A DNA stretch of 64,000 nt from Chitinophagaceae bacterium (GTDB lineage: Bacteria > Bacteroidota > Bacteroidia > Chitinophagales > Chitinophagaceae). Position numbers and translations under genes: made by a program. The notes under the pieces were generated by a model that was not told the origin of the DNA, made no database searches, and saw only the letters and a list, made by a program, of their open reading frames with translations. Location: contig JADKJV010000008.1 of the NCBI GenBank assembly GCA_016720825.1, positions 124,001 through 188,000 of the forward strand, written 5' to 3'. How positions within the stretch are numbered: position 1 is the stretch's first letter; the number at the start of each line of letters is the position of its first letter. Below are positions 19,601 through 29,405 of the stretch, one piece after another.

Positions 19601-20497
19601 GTGCAACTGCCAGCCTGACTACATACCAGTATCGTTGTATTATCTCTAACGGTCTTTGCGTACCGGGTACTTCATCCGCTGCAACACTGACTGTTAATAC
19701 ATTCGCTACAATCACTACACAGCCCGCCAACATCACAGTTTGCGAAGGCACAATCAACACAGGTTTCTGTTGCTGCTACAGGTTCAAGCTTAACTTACCA
19801 GTGGCAGATCAGCACCAACGGTGGCTCTACTTACAGCAACCTCGCTGGTGGTACTACAAACACATGGCCGCTGGCTGTGGTTACAGTTGGTCAAAGCGGC
19901 CAGCGTTACCGCGTGATCGTAACCAATGGTTGCGGACCGCTTAACTCTAATGCTTCTATCCTGACAGTAAACCCGAATCCGACAGTGTCTATTGACAATC
20001 TGCCTGCTTCAGTTTGCCTGTCTGATGGTTCATTTACTCTTTCAGCTACCGCCAGCGCCGCAGGTGCATGGAGTGGTGCAGGTGTAACCGGCAGCACATT
20101 CAGCCCCTCAGCAGCAGGTCTGGGAACTAAAGCCGTTACATACACAGTTACAACTGCAGGTTGTACAACAGCGAAAACAAGCGTGGTTCAGGTGAACGAG
20201 TGCGCAGAGCGTCATCTCCGTCTCAACCAGTTCCCTGCTGTAATTGTCTATCCCGTTCCGAATGATGGTCATTTCAGCATCCGCCTGAATACTGACCTCT
20301 ATACTAAACTGGGTATTAAAGTATATAACTCTAACGGCCAGCTGGTTCATTCAGAAGCAGTAAGCGGCGTGGGTTATCATAGCGTTATTCCTGTTGATAT
20401 TTCCCGCCTGCCCAATGGTGGTTACCATCTGTACCTCACTAACAATGAGAACGGAGACGTAAGCACAGGCAGAAGCATCCTGGTATTACACCGTTAA
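16692..20497 (+). CDS. Secreted reprolysin-like zinc metalloprotease with Ig-like repeats and T9SS type A sorting domain, two frameshifts
   Basis: The protein, about 1,267 residues after correction, starts with signal peptide MSKIYKILLAILIVSTLSLN ... VSAQ and a propeptide-like region. The zinc site is HEVGHQMGGNHTF (His288, Glu289, His292, His298), followed by the Met-turn ITIMGYAG, as in M12B-type metzincins. A domain starting near residue 360 is followed by at least four Ig-like repeats, each with Cys-x-Gly-x-N/S near the start and YQWQ(V/I)STNGG. The C-terminus, VIVYPVPNDGHFSIRLNTD to SILVLHR, is a type A sorting domain, so the protein should cross the outer membrane by T9SS. One-base insertions near 19218 and 19745 break the frame. 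It probably degrades extracellular protein. Confidence 0.88.
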
Positions 20498-20516
20498 TCG
20501 GTTCAGATACTAAATA

Positions 20517-20553
20517 GAAAACTCCTGGTCAGCAATGGCCGGGAGTTTTTTTA
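20517..20553 (+). terminator. Rho-independent terminator after the metalloprotease gene
   Basis: Arms AAACTCCTGG and CCGGGAGTTT (one T-G pair) enclose a loop of about 10 bases, and a T run follows directly. It lies about 20 bases past the stop codon. Confidence 0.78.
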
Positions 20554-20584
20554 TGCCAGGTAGCGATCGGAAGGATCTGCTACT

Positions 20585-20885
20585 GGGTTGGATGTTGGAG
20601 GTTGGATGTTGGAGGTTATCTCTGACAGATCGACGAGTCATCCATATGTTGGAATGTTGGATTGTTGGAGAGTTGGAAGGTTCTTCAATTTGAAGAATCT
20701 TTATCTGTTGAACAGCCTGAGAGTGCGATTTTTTTAGCCTTCAATTTTAGGAAACAATCCAACTCTCCAACATTCCAATTTTTAGAGTTTTCAATCTGTC
20801 GGGTTCAACCTCCAACATTCCAACTTGCAAATGACTTTCCGACCTCTCGGGTTCAACCTCCAACCTCCAACCTCCAACTCAACCT
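20585..20885. repeat. TTGGA-rich nested inverted repeat, copy 2
   Basis: It has the same layout as the copy at 14035-14275: TTGGATGTTGGAGGTTGGA, then GTTGGAATGTTGGATTG and GTTGGAGAGTTGGAAGG, a TTCTTCAATTTGAAGAA palindrome, then CAATCCAACTCTCCAACATT and twice TCGGGTTCAACCTCCAAC. It fills the gap between the convergent metalloprotease and OmpA-like genes. No gene is seen in it. Confidence 0.8.
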
Positions 20886-20890
20886 CACAC

Positions 20891-21715
20891 TCACTTATTA
20901 ATTATTAAAATCTCAACCCTTCTATTCGCCACCCTCTCTTCCTCATTCTTCTCCGGGTAAGCGTAGAGGGGTTTGCTGTGACCGAAGCCGCGTGCCCGGA
21001 TTCTTTCGGGATCAATGCCATTGGCCTTCAGGAAATTTATAATAGCTACAGCACGGTTAACGGAGAGATCTGATTCGCCGGTCTGGAGGTCAATGCCATC
21101 TCCTTTATCAGGTATACAACAGATATGTCCCTGTACTTCTATTTCCAGGAAAGGATTCTTCCGCATGGCATCCAGTAACTGGATCAGCATGGGATCCGCC
21201 GATGGGAGGAACTTATGCATGCCCGGTTCGAAATTGATATTTTGTATGGTAATATTTGAACCGGTTTGTATAGTTGTATCCTCAATCTGTTCGCGGATCG
21301 TTTTTACCGGGATCGTGGGCCTGCTTAAAAAAATATCCACCCGGCGGTTCTGCTGTTTATCATTCTCATCCTTATTACTGTTCACCGGTTTCCTTTCACC
21401 AAATCCTTCCGGTTCCGATACATTCACAGCAGCAATACCACTTTGTAAAAGATATTCCTGTACCGTTTTAGCCCTGCGCAATGAAAGCTGGTCATTATAC
21501 TCATTGGCTCCATCCGGATCACAAAATCCCGCCACACTGATATGCGCTGTCCGTCCGGCTCTTTTCCATGCATCTGCCAGACTGTCGAGCCGGCCCTTTT
21601 GCTGGCCTGATAACTGGTATCCGTCTTTGGGGAAGTACACAGAAAGCAATGGTTTTTCCTGCGCAAAGAGGAACTGACCAGCCAGAAGACCAGAAACTAA
21701 CAATATTCTTTTCAT
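20891..21715 (-). CDS. OmpA-family protein with two OmpA-like domains
   Basis: A 274-residue exported protein: signal peptide MKRILLVSGLLAGQFLFAQ, then two OmpA C-terminal-like domains. The first (about 25-130) has VAGFCDPDGANEYNDQLSLR, RAKTVQEYL and NRRVDIFL. The second (about 155-272) has NINFEPG, VQGHICCIPDKGDG, LSVNRAVAIINFLKANGIDP and ANRRVEILI. This domain binds peptidoglycan non-covalently. There is no beta-barrel or lipobox, so the protein is likely periplasmic. A double OmpA domain is less usual than a single one. It is transcribed away from the ABC-F gene, and its 3' end abuts the TTGGA repeat. Confidence 0.85.
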   Translation of the reverse strand: MKRILLVSGLLAGQFLFAQEKPLLSVYFPKDGYQLSGQQKGRLDSLADAWKRAGRTAHISVAGFCDPDGANEYNDQLSLRRAKTVQEYLLQSGIAAVNVSEPEGFGERKPVNSNKDENDKQQNRRVDIFLSRPTIPVKTIREQIEDTTIQTGSNITIQNINFEPGMHKFLPSADPMLIQLLDAMRKNPFLEIEVQGHICCIPDKGDGIDLQTGESDLSVNRAVAIINFLKANGIDPERIRARGFGHSKPLYAYPEKNEEERVANRRVEILIINK

Positions 21716-21810
21716 AAGACGTCATGTTGTAAAGCCAGGAGCATAATGCAATTTAAATGATTCAGTTCCTGAATTTTCCAACTCGCTTTCTGCAGCCCGC
21801 TGAATTAACG

Positions 21811-21818
21811 TAACTTTG
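21811..21818 (+). promoter_or_regulatory. Putative -7 box for the ABC-F gene
   Basis: TAACTTTG matches TAnnTTTG and is 71 bases upstream of the ATG at 21889. A matching -33 element is not clear. Confidence 0.45.
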
Positions 21819-21888
21819 CAGGCCTTACGGAAAAAAAGGGGACTGTCATTGACAATTTCCATTTTCCAAGTGCTTATAAATCAATATT

Positions 21889-23513
21889 ATGATCAGCGTA
21901 CGCGACCTGAAACTGGCCTATGGCAAAAGGGTTTTGTTTGAAGAAGTAAACCTCAATTTCACCAAAGGGAATTGTTATGGGGTGATTGGTGCCAATGGTG
22001 CCGGGAAAAGTACATTCCTGAAAATCCTCAGTGGTGAGATTGAAGCCAATAAAGGAAATGTGGACATCACACCCGGCGAGCGCATGGCTGTGCTGAAACA
22101 AAACCAGTTCCAGTTTGATGAAGAATCAGTCATCAACACCGTTTTAATCGGCCATACAAGACTTTGGTCAGTACTGAAAGAACGGGAAGCCATTTATGCC
22201 CTGGCAGATTTTACCGAAGAAGATGGCATGCGTGCCGGTGAGCTGGAAGGTGAGTTTGGTGAAATGGGATGTTATACTGCGGAAAGCGATGCAGGCTCCC
22301 TGCTCAGCGAACTGGGTGTGGAAGAGAAATACCACAGTGCATTAATGAAAGATATCCCTTCCAATTTAAAAGTTAGGGTACTGCTGGCACAGGCCTTATT
22401 TGGTAACCCCGATATCCTGCTGCTCGATGAGCCTACCAACGGTCTCGATATCGAAACCATCAGCTGGCTTGAAAACTTCCTGGCTGATTATGAAAATATC
22501 GTACTGGTCGTGAGCCATGACCGTCACTTCCTCGATGCAGTCTGCACACACGTAGCCGATGTGGATCGCCAGAAAGTGAAAATCTTTACCGGTAACTATA
22601 CATTCTGGTATGAATCATCCCAGCTGATGGCCCGCCAGGTAAATGATAAGAATAAGAAAACAGAAGAAAAACGCCAGGCGTTGCTCGACTTCATCGCCCG
22701 TTTCAGTGCGAATGCCTCTAAAAGTAAACAGGCCACATCCCGGAAGAAAGCCCTCGAAAAACTGACGATAGAAGAAATTGAACCCAGTTACCGGAAATAC
22801 CCCGGTATCATTTTCCAGCCGCTGCGTGAAGTAGGTAACCAGATCCTGAATGTGGAGAAGCTGCAGAAATCAGTGGACGGACGGTCATTATTCAGCAACG
22901 CCACATTCACTGTAAATAAGGGCGATAAAATTGCCATCCTCAGCCGCGACCCGCTGGCTGTCACTGCATTCTTTAATATTGTTACAGCAAATGATATTGC
23001 TGACAGCGGTTCTTATGAGTGGGGCAGCACAGTTACCCATGCTTATCTTCCGCAGGAAAACAGTGAGTTTTTTAACCAGGAGCTGAACCTGATGGACTGG
23101 CTCCGTCAATATGTGCCTTCGCATGTAAATGATGTGGATGAGCCTTTCCTGCGCGGTTTCCTGGGCAAAATGCTTTTCAGCGGTGATGATGTTACCAAGA
23201 AAACAAATGTCCTCAGCGGGGAGAAAAGGTCCGTTGCATGATCAGCCGGATGATGCTCCAGAACCCTAACGTGATCATGCTTGACCAGCCTACCAACCAC
23301 CTTGACCTGGAGAGTATCCAGAGCTTTAACGAACAGTGTTCCGATTATAAGGGAATTGTGCTGCTTACCAGCCATGACCATACATTCATGCAAACGGTTG
23401 CCAACAGGGTAATCGAACTCACACCGAAAGGTATTATTGACCGCCTGATGAGTTTTGATGAATACCTGGCCGATGACCGGGTAAAACAACTCCGTTCAGA
23501 AATGTATTCCTGA
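21889..23513 (+). CDS. ABC-F family ATPase, YbiT-like, one frameshift
   Basis: Cytoplasmic protein with two ATP-binding cassettes and no membrane segments; this class acts on the ribosome. Cassette 1 has Walker A GANGAGKST (about 34-42) and ILLLDEPTNGLD; its signature region reads IPSNLKVRVLLAQALF, as in the YbiT branch. The linker KKTEEKRQALLDFIARFSAN is the ABC-F arm. In cassette 2 the frame stops after VLSGEKRSVA. Adding one G to the four-G run near 23218-23221 restores LSGGEKVRCMISRMMLQNP and joins it to VIMLDQPTNHLD. Corrected length is about 541 residues, as expected for YbiT. It may work in translation or ribosome protection, but no resistance role is implied by the context. Confidence 0.9.
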
Positions 23514-23518
23514 TATCG

Positions 23519-23544
23519 AAACCCGTCCTGAGGACGGGTTTTGT
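23519..23544 (+). terminator. Rho-independent terminator after the ABC-F gene
   Basis: A perfect stem ACCCGTCC / GGACGGGT with loop TGA, flanked by A and T runs, starts a few bases past the stop codon. Confidence 0.8.
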
Positions 23545-23741
23545 GTTTAAAACGGCTAGATTCAAATCAATTTTTTCCACAATATCTGCAGATCAACAAA
23601 TAACCGGACCATCTGTATTAAACTTGCAATCAGTATTCTATTCCAAGATCTGCCGAACCACGAAACCGCTTAATCCGGATTAACGCCGAAAAGATTTGAA
23701 GGGAGCCACAGGTGTTGACGGTGAGGGCAAAAACCAATCCC

Positions 23742-24881
23742 ATGGTCCCGGGAAAACAAAAGCTGAAAGTACTGCACATTATCGATACGCTCGGTGTGGG
23801 TGGCGCTGAAAAATTGCTCGTGAATGTTGTTAACAGCATGCCCCAGTTTAAACACTACGTGGTTTACCTGCTTGAGCCCTCAACACTCTCCGATACGTTT
23901 TCACCAGATACTGAAGTTATTTGCCTCGGCTTTCGCAGGAGAAGGGATTACCCCGGTGCAATTTTGCGCTTAAGGAAAATTATCCGCCGGGAAGGTATCA
24001 CCGTTATCCATGCCCACCTGCACGCATCTACACTGATTGCCAGGTTTGCTGCCCCCAAAAACTGCCGGGTTATAAGTACCCTTCACAGTATGCCTGTTAA
24101 GAGAACCAGGATCAGCAATTTCATTTACTGGATGTCGCGGAAACTGTCTTACAATCCACACCGGCATTTTGTAATCGGTGTGAGTGAATCTGTATTGCAG
24201 GCCTTCAATAAAGTGATGCACTTCGCGGGAGGATATGCAGTCCTGCCTAATTTTATCAGCGACGATTTTTATGCTGACCATTTCAAACGACTTCGGGATA
24301 ATAAACATATCCGGTTAGTGGCCGTTGGTAATTTAAGAGGGATAAAAAATCAGGACTACCTGCTGGAAGCACTGCGCTTTGTGCCGGGAAATTTTTCTTT
24401 GGATATATATGGTGAAGGCAGCTCGCGTAATATTCTGCAGGCTAAAATCGATCAATACAATTTGCCGGTAAAACTCTGCGGAAGCCATCCTGACCTCAGC
24501 CGTGTACTACCGGAATATGATGCATTTATTCTTTCATCACTCAGCGAGGGTAACCCGCTTTCACTGATGGAAGCGATGGCTGCCGGTTTGCCGGTAATCG
24601 TATCTGATATTCCGGTTTTCAGGAACCTGGCCGGATCTGATGCCGTGTACTTTGACCTGTCAGATCCGCAAGACCTGTCCCGTAAACTGATAATGATTGC
24701 GAATCACCAGATTAATATAGACCAGATCGCCAAAGCGAATTTTGATAAAATGCACAGCCAGGATTTCAAAACACCACATTTGAAATTCCTGGAAGGAATC
24801 TATACACAGCCACTTCATACCCTGGCAGGATTTAAACAAGTTGCTTCTGAAAATCAATTTGTTATGTCGAACGCAAGTTGA
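23742..24881 (+). CDS. Glycosyltransferase family 4 protein
   Basis: A GT-B fold retaining glycosyltransferase that uses a nucleotide sugar, of the GT4 group common in surface polysaccharide synthesis. The N-terminal domain has the typical HIIDTLGVGGAEKLLVNVV. The C-terminal domain has RLVAVGNLRGIKNQDYLLEA and the E-x7-E region SEGNPLSLMEAMAAGLPVIV. The ATG at 23742 is preferred; an upstream GTG at 23712 would add ten residues. About 379 residues is normal. It stands alone with its own terminator, and no other polysaccharide genes are adjacent, so acceptor and product are unknown. Confidence 0.88.
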   Translation: MVPGKQKLKVLHIIDTLGVGGAEKLLVNVVNSMPQFKHYVVYLLEPSTLSDTFSPDTEVICLGFRRRRDYPGAILRLRKIIRREGITVIHAHLHASTLIARFAAPKNCRVISTLHSMPVKRTRISNFIYWMSRKLSYNPHRHFVIGVSESVLQAFNKVMHFAGGYAVLPNFISDDFYADHFKRLRDNKHIRLVAVGNLRGIKNQDYLLEALRFVPGNFSLDIYGEGSSRNILQAKIDQYNLPVKLCGSHPDLSRVLPEYDAFILSSLSEGNPLSLMEAMAAGLPVIVSDIPVFRNLAGSDAVYFDLSDPQDLSRKLIMIANHQINIDQIAKANFDKMHSQDFKTPHLKFLEGIYTQPLHTLAGFKQVASENQFVMSNAS

Positions 24882-25080
24882 AATTTATTTTTCAGGGGGT
24901 ATTGACTGCATTTACTTTTCTTATTATTTTTACTTCACAAGCGCTTCCAGACACAGTATCTGGCACCATCCAAATCCTTCCGTACCTGTTAATCTTCCGG
25001 GAAAAACATTCGTCCGGGCCGGGAGTATGTAACTGACAAAACAGTTAGATTCGGGTTGAAACCAGGAAACAAACAGATTC

Positions 25081-25113
25081 AAGTCCTGCAGTATAACTGC
25101 AGGACTTTTTTTT
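25081..25113 (+). terminator. Rho-independent terminator after the glycosyltransferase gene
   Basis: A perfect 11-bp stem AAGTCCTGCAG / CTGCAGGACTT with loop TATAA is followed by a T run. The rest of the 323-base gap 24882-25204 shows nothing else that I recognise. Confidence 0.85.
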
Positions 25114-25204
25114 GCGATTCCACATCCTGGTGCAATCCATTTTGTAAAGCTGATAATGCTTATCTTCCTTTTTTTAATCAATTTATTCCCGGTTTCAGAT
25201 TTCT

Positions 25205-26634
25205 ATGGCTGCTGATACATCCACCATTAAAAAGATAGGCTACTGGTCATCTACTGCAGTCATTGCCGGGAGTATTATCGGTGCCGGTGTTTTTGCCAAA
25301 CCATCCAGTATGGCGGCACAGCTGGGATCGCCGATCTGGCTTACTTTGATTTGGATTATAGCAGGTATTTTTCCCTCTTCGGCGCATTGGTGTATGCTGA
25401 GTTAGGTGCCATGATTCCTGAAACCGGCGGGATCTATGTTTATTTCAGGAAGATGTTCGGGGAGTTTGTCGCCTTCCTGTACGGATGGTCAGCTTTCTCT
25501 GTAATTAATACTGCGGCAGTGGCTGCCATTGCATTTATATGCGCCAGCTATGCAGATGCCTTCATTCACCTTCCGCAATTCAGCGAAGCAACTGTACAGT
25601 CATACCATTGGCATATTCCTTTTATTGGTGATCTCCATCCACTTGAAAATTTTGGTGTGAAAATGCTGGCTTCTGCCATGGTAGTGGGACTTACCTGGTT
25701 AAACTACCGGAGCCTGAAAGCCGGCAGTGCATTGCAACTGGTGTCTACCTTCCTCAAATCTGCAGTAATCGGTGCGCTGGTCATCGGCATTTTCATGTCG
25801 GGGAATGGCTCTTTTGAAAATTTTACCTCAGCCTTACATCCTAAAACCGGCGGTGCTTTACTCAGCGGGATCATTGCTGCGATGACGGGCGCCTTTTTTG
25901 CTTACGATGGGTGGATCAATATCACCTCTATGGCAGGGGAAGTGAAGAACCCGCAGAAAAATATCCCGAAGAGTTTATTTACAGGGGTATTCGCATGTAT
26001 TATAGTTTACCTGCTGGTGAACCAGGCTTACCTGTATGTATTGCCCGTTGAAAAAATAGCAGGTTCAGAACTCGTGGCTGCTGATGCGATAGCTGTTGCA
26101 TTGGGTAAAACAGGGGAGGCCATTGTAGCTGCGATGATTGTCATCTGCACATTCGGCGCAATCAACGGGAATATCATGGCAACAGCCCGAATCACGTATG
26201 CGATGGGCCGTGATAAAGTCTTTATGCCCTGGACCGGCAAAGACCATCCCCGTTACCAGACACCTGGAAATGCATTGTGGCTTCATGGAATCTGGACCAT
26301 TGGTTTTATCATAACCGGATCCTTTGATATGCTGGCTGATATGTTTGTATTTATCACCTGGATATCCTACGGCCTCGGTGCCGTTGGTATTTTTATGCTG
26401 CGGAGGACCATGCCGGCAGCGGAAAGGCCATATAAAATATGGGGACATCCTTTTGTTACGATCCTCTATATTGTTTTTACTGCATTCTATCTGATCATTA
26501 CTGTGTATAATGATATCAGTAATTATCTCGCACACCGGCAGCCGGTAATCAATTCATTACTCGGGTTGGTGATTACTGCACTCGGGGTACCCCTTTATTA
26601 TTATTACAAGTCAAAGGCAGCACGGAATAAATAA
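25205..26634 (+). CDS. APC superfamily amino acid permease, one frameshift
   Basis: An inner-membrane transporter with about 12 helices. The first segment has GYWSSTAVIAGSIIGAGVFA, the helix-1 motif that lines the substrate site. It stops after IIAGIFPSSA. Adding one T to the five-T run near 25369-25373 gives IIAGIFSLFGALVYAELGAM, continuous with the rest. Later landmarks are GAFFAYDGWINITSMAGEVK, NPQKNIPKSL and FGAINGNIMATARITYAMGR, typical of the family. Corrected length is about 476 residues. The substrate is some amino acid or polyamine; which one cannot be told. It is convergent with the MocR gene with no bases between the two stop codons. Confidence 0.9.
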
Positions 26635-28077
26635 TCAATGCTGTATCTGTTTCCGGATCAGCCTGCCCAGCATCAGTAGTCCATAGTCCGCATCTTCCGA
26701 CCACTGCTGGCCAAAACTGATGCGGATACAATTGTTATAGAAATTCCCTCCTGCAAAAATCCTTCCCGGTGTTATGGAGATATGGTGTTTCCAGGCTTCG
26801 GTACGGAGCGTGAAGCTGTTGACCTTTCCCGGCAGTTCAACCCATAAAACAAAACCGCCCTGCGGCCTGGATACTTTAGTGCCTGCGGGGAAATGATCAA
26901 TAATACCCTGCAGGTACCGGAGACATTGGGTGTGCAGTGATTTCCGCAGGTTCTTTAAATGGTATTCATGACGGCCATACTGCAGGTAATGGGCCATGGC
27001 CACCTGGGTGAGGGTGGGGGAACTGATGTTTTGAATCCTTTTGATCTGTTTTACTTCATCAAAGAAGCGCCCCGGTATTGCCCAGCCGATCCGGTAACCC
27101 GGTGCTAACGATTTGGACAGGGAAGAACAGTGCATCACCCAGCCACGTGTATCATAATATTTACAGGTGCGTGGCCTGTTCCTGCCAAAATACAATTCAC
27201 CATAAATGTCATCCTCAATCAATGGAATATGGTTATGGGTGATCAGGTCCACCAGTTGTTTTTTCTTTTCATCCGGCATACATCCGCCCAGCGGGTTATT
27301 GAAATTCGGGACTACCACCACAGCGCTGATCGTAAATTTTTTAATGGCTTTTTCCAGGGCGGCAATGTCCAGCCCGTCCACTACGGAAGAAGGGATCTCT
27401 ACTGCTTTCAATCCCATTGATTCAATAGCCTGGAAGATGCCGAAATAATTGGGCGACTCTACCGCAACCGTATCACCCGGTTTCGTAACAGCCCTGATGC
27501 AAATCGTCATCGCTTCAAGACTGCCGCCGGTTACCACAATCTCTTCCGGTTTTATTTTCCCGCCCCAGTTAAATGCCAGCCGGGATATTTGTTTTCTCAG
27601 TTCTGGGTTCCCCTGTGTGTTTTCATAATTAATACATGATTCGGGATGATGTCTTAATGCATGTACTACTGATTTATTCAGTTTGGCAATGGGTAACAAT
27701 TTAGAATCCGGAACCGCTATCGCGAAGTTGATTACTTTATGGCTGTGGTTTGCAATATCAGCATAAATCGTGGCGATCATATCCTTCACACTGATTTCAT
27801 GCTGCGTTGGATCCGGCATCACCTGCCGGGGAAGTTCCGGGAAGCGCCGGTGACTGAACCTTACATAATAACCCGACTTCGGCCTTGATTCAATCAGCCC
27901 TTTTCCTTCCAGGTGATAATAAGCCTGGAAAGCAGTGCCCATACTGATTCCATACTCATCACTCAATACCCTTACAGAGGGAAGTTTGTCGCCGATTTTC
28001 AATACATCGGCACTGATCATTTCTTCCAGCCCGTTGGCAACCTGCATGTATAAGTGGTCTGTTGGTGTTTTTTTCAT
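26635..28077 (-). CDS. MocR-type transcription regulator (GntR winged helix plus aminotransferase-like domain)
   Basis: A 480-residue fusion. Residues 1-75 are a GntR-type winged helix (MISADVLKIGDKLPSVRVLS, SMGTAFQAYYHLEGKGLI, ESRPKSGYYV) that binds DNA. The rest is a fold-type I PLP domain with NYENTQGNPELRKQI, PNFNNPLGGCMPDEK, IEDDIYGELYFG and Lys322 in SSLSKSLAPGYRIGW, which would hold PLP. Such regulators sense an amino acid or vitamer and control a divergent gene. The nearest divergent gene is ilvE, 249 bases away, so a role in amino acid metabolism is a fair guess. The winged helix follows the family and the length is normal. Confidence 0.9.
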   Translation of the reverse strand: MKKTPTDHLYMQVANGLEEMISADVLKIGDKLPSVRVLSDEYGISMGTAFQAYYHLEGKGLIESRPKSGYYVRFSHRRFPELPRQVMPDPTQHEISVKDMIATIYADIANHSHKVINFAIAVPDSKLLPIAKLNKSVVHALRHHPESCINYENTQGNPELRKQISRLAFNWGGKIKPEEIVVTGGSLEAMTICIRAVTKPGDTVAVESPNYFGIFQAIESMGLKAVEIPSSVVDGLDIAALEKAIKKFTISAVVVVPNFNNPLGGCMPDEKKKQLVDLITHNHIPLIEDDIYGELYFGRNRPRTCKYYDTRGWVMHCSSLSKSLAPGYRIGWAIPGRFFDEVKQIKRIQNISSPTLTQVAMAHYLQYGRHEYHLKNLRKSLHTQCLRYLQGIIDHFPAGTKVSRPQGGFVLWVELPGKVNSFTLRTEAWKHHISITPGRIFAGGNFYNNCIRISFGQQWSEDADYGLLMLGRLIRKQIQH

Positions 28078-28326
28078 GTGCGGGAGTTTAATCTGATACA
28101 GTCAAAAATAATAAATCTGAATCTGTTTTATTTTCGAAAAATGTAAAATATTTGTTATCAGGAAAATTAAAAAGTCAAAATTAAAAAGTCAAAATTCCAA
28201 ACCCGAAAACGCTGTGCACTCTGTGCCGGACTCTGTGCACTCTGTGGTAAAAATCCCAAAATCCAAATTCCAAAACCCAAACGAACACATTCAACATTCA
28301 AAACATTCAACATTCAACATTTACAT
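28078..28326. other. Divergent intergenic region between MocR and ilvE with short direct repeats
   Basis: This region contains AATTAAAAAGTCAAAATTAA twice in part, GTGCACTCTGTGCCGGACTC with a following GTGCACTCTGTGG, and then CATTCAACATTCAAAACATT running up to the ilvE ATG. The last element resembles the sequence just 5' of etfA. A MocR operator would be expected here, but I cannot point to one. Confidence 0.5.
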
Positions 28327-29393
28327 ATGGAAACACTAACCAACATCCCCGTTCGCAAAACAACCCGCTCCCGCCTGCCGGAAACCGATTTCAATGCACT
28401 TGAATTCGGCAAGTATATCAGTGATCACATGCTGGTGTGTGATTATGACCATGGAGAATGGCATGAACCACAGATAGTGCCCTTTGCCAATTTATCGTTG
28501 AATCCGTCCACGCTTGCACTGCATTACGGCCAAACTGTTTTTGAAGGCATGAAAGCTTTCCGCATGCAGGACGGGAAGATCAATATCTTCAGGATGGAAA
28601 ACACTATGATCGTTTTGCACGTTCGCTCGACAGGATGTGCATGGCTGTTCCGCCGGCTGATATATTTAAAGACGGTCTTGCACAACTGGTGGCCACCGAC
28701 CGGGACTGGGTGCCAAAGGGTGAATCGCAATCACTGTACCTGCGTCCGTTTGTTTATGCCAGTGAGGCGAGGTTTGGGGTGAAAGTTTCGGAGCAATACC
28801 GGTTTATCATTTTTACCGGTCCCGTGCCGGCATTATACACTCATCCCATCCGCGTGAAAGTGGAAACGGAATATATCCGTGCAGCAAGGGGCGGTACCGG
28901 TTTCGCCAAATGCGGCGGTAACTATGGCGGCGCATTTTATCCAACGCAAAAAGCAAGGGCAGAAGGATATGACCAGGTGTTGTGGACCCGTGGTGAAACG
29001 GCACCAACCATTGAAGAATCAGGCATGATGAACATCATGTTTGTTATAAAAGATAAACTGGTTACGCCTCCTTTATCAGATTCTATTCTGGATGGCGTAA
29101 CCCGCGATTCATTACTGCAACTCGCCGGCGAACTGGGTTATGTTACTGAAGAAAGGCCCGTAACGCTGCAGGAACTAAAAACGGCTTTTGAAAAAGGATG
29201 GATTACCGAAGCATTTGGTGCCGGTACCGCAGCTGTGGTGGCGCCTATCCGTACCATTGGTATGCAGGGTGTTGATTATAGCCTGCCGGTGTATCATTCC
29301 CATTGCCTGCAGAACAGGATAAAACAAAAACTGGAAAATATCCGTATCGGTAAAGAAGCGGATAACCATCAATGGAATTATATTATTGATTAA
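28327..29393 (+). CDS. ilvE: Branched-chain amino acid aminotransferase, one frameshift
   Basis: IlvE swaps the amino group between glutamate and the keto acids of leucine, isoleucine and valine. It is a fold-type IV PLP enzyme. The N-terminal segment has LNPSTLALHYGQTVFEGMKA. The C-terminal segment has SLYLRPFVYASEARFGVKVS, the PLP lysine in GTGFAKCGGNYGGAF, and TRDSLLQLAGELGY. Between them one C is missing at about 28601. Restoring it gives RMENHYDRFARSLDRMCMAV, exactly as in the family, and 355 residues. The frames otherwise overlap by about 150 bases. It lies 249 bases from the divergent MocR gene, a possible regulator. Confidence 0.92.
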
Positions 29394-29405
29394 GATGGGT
29401 TCGTA

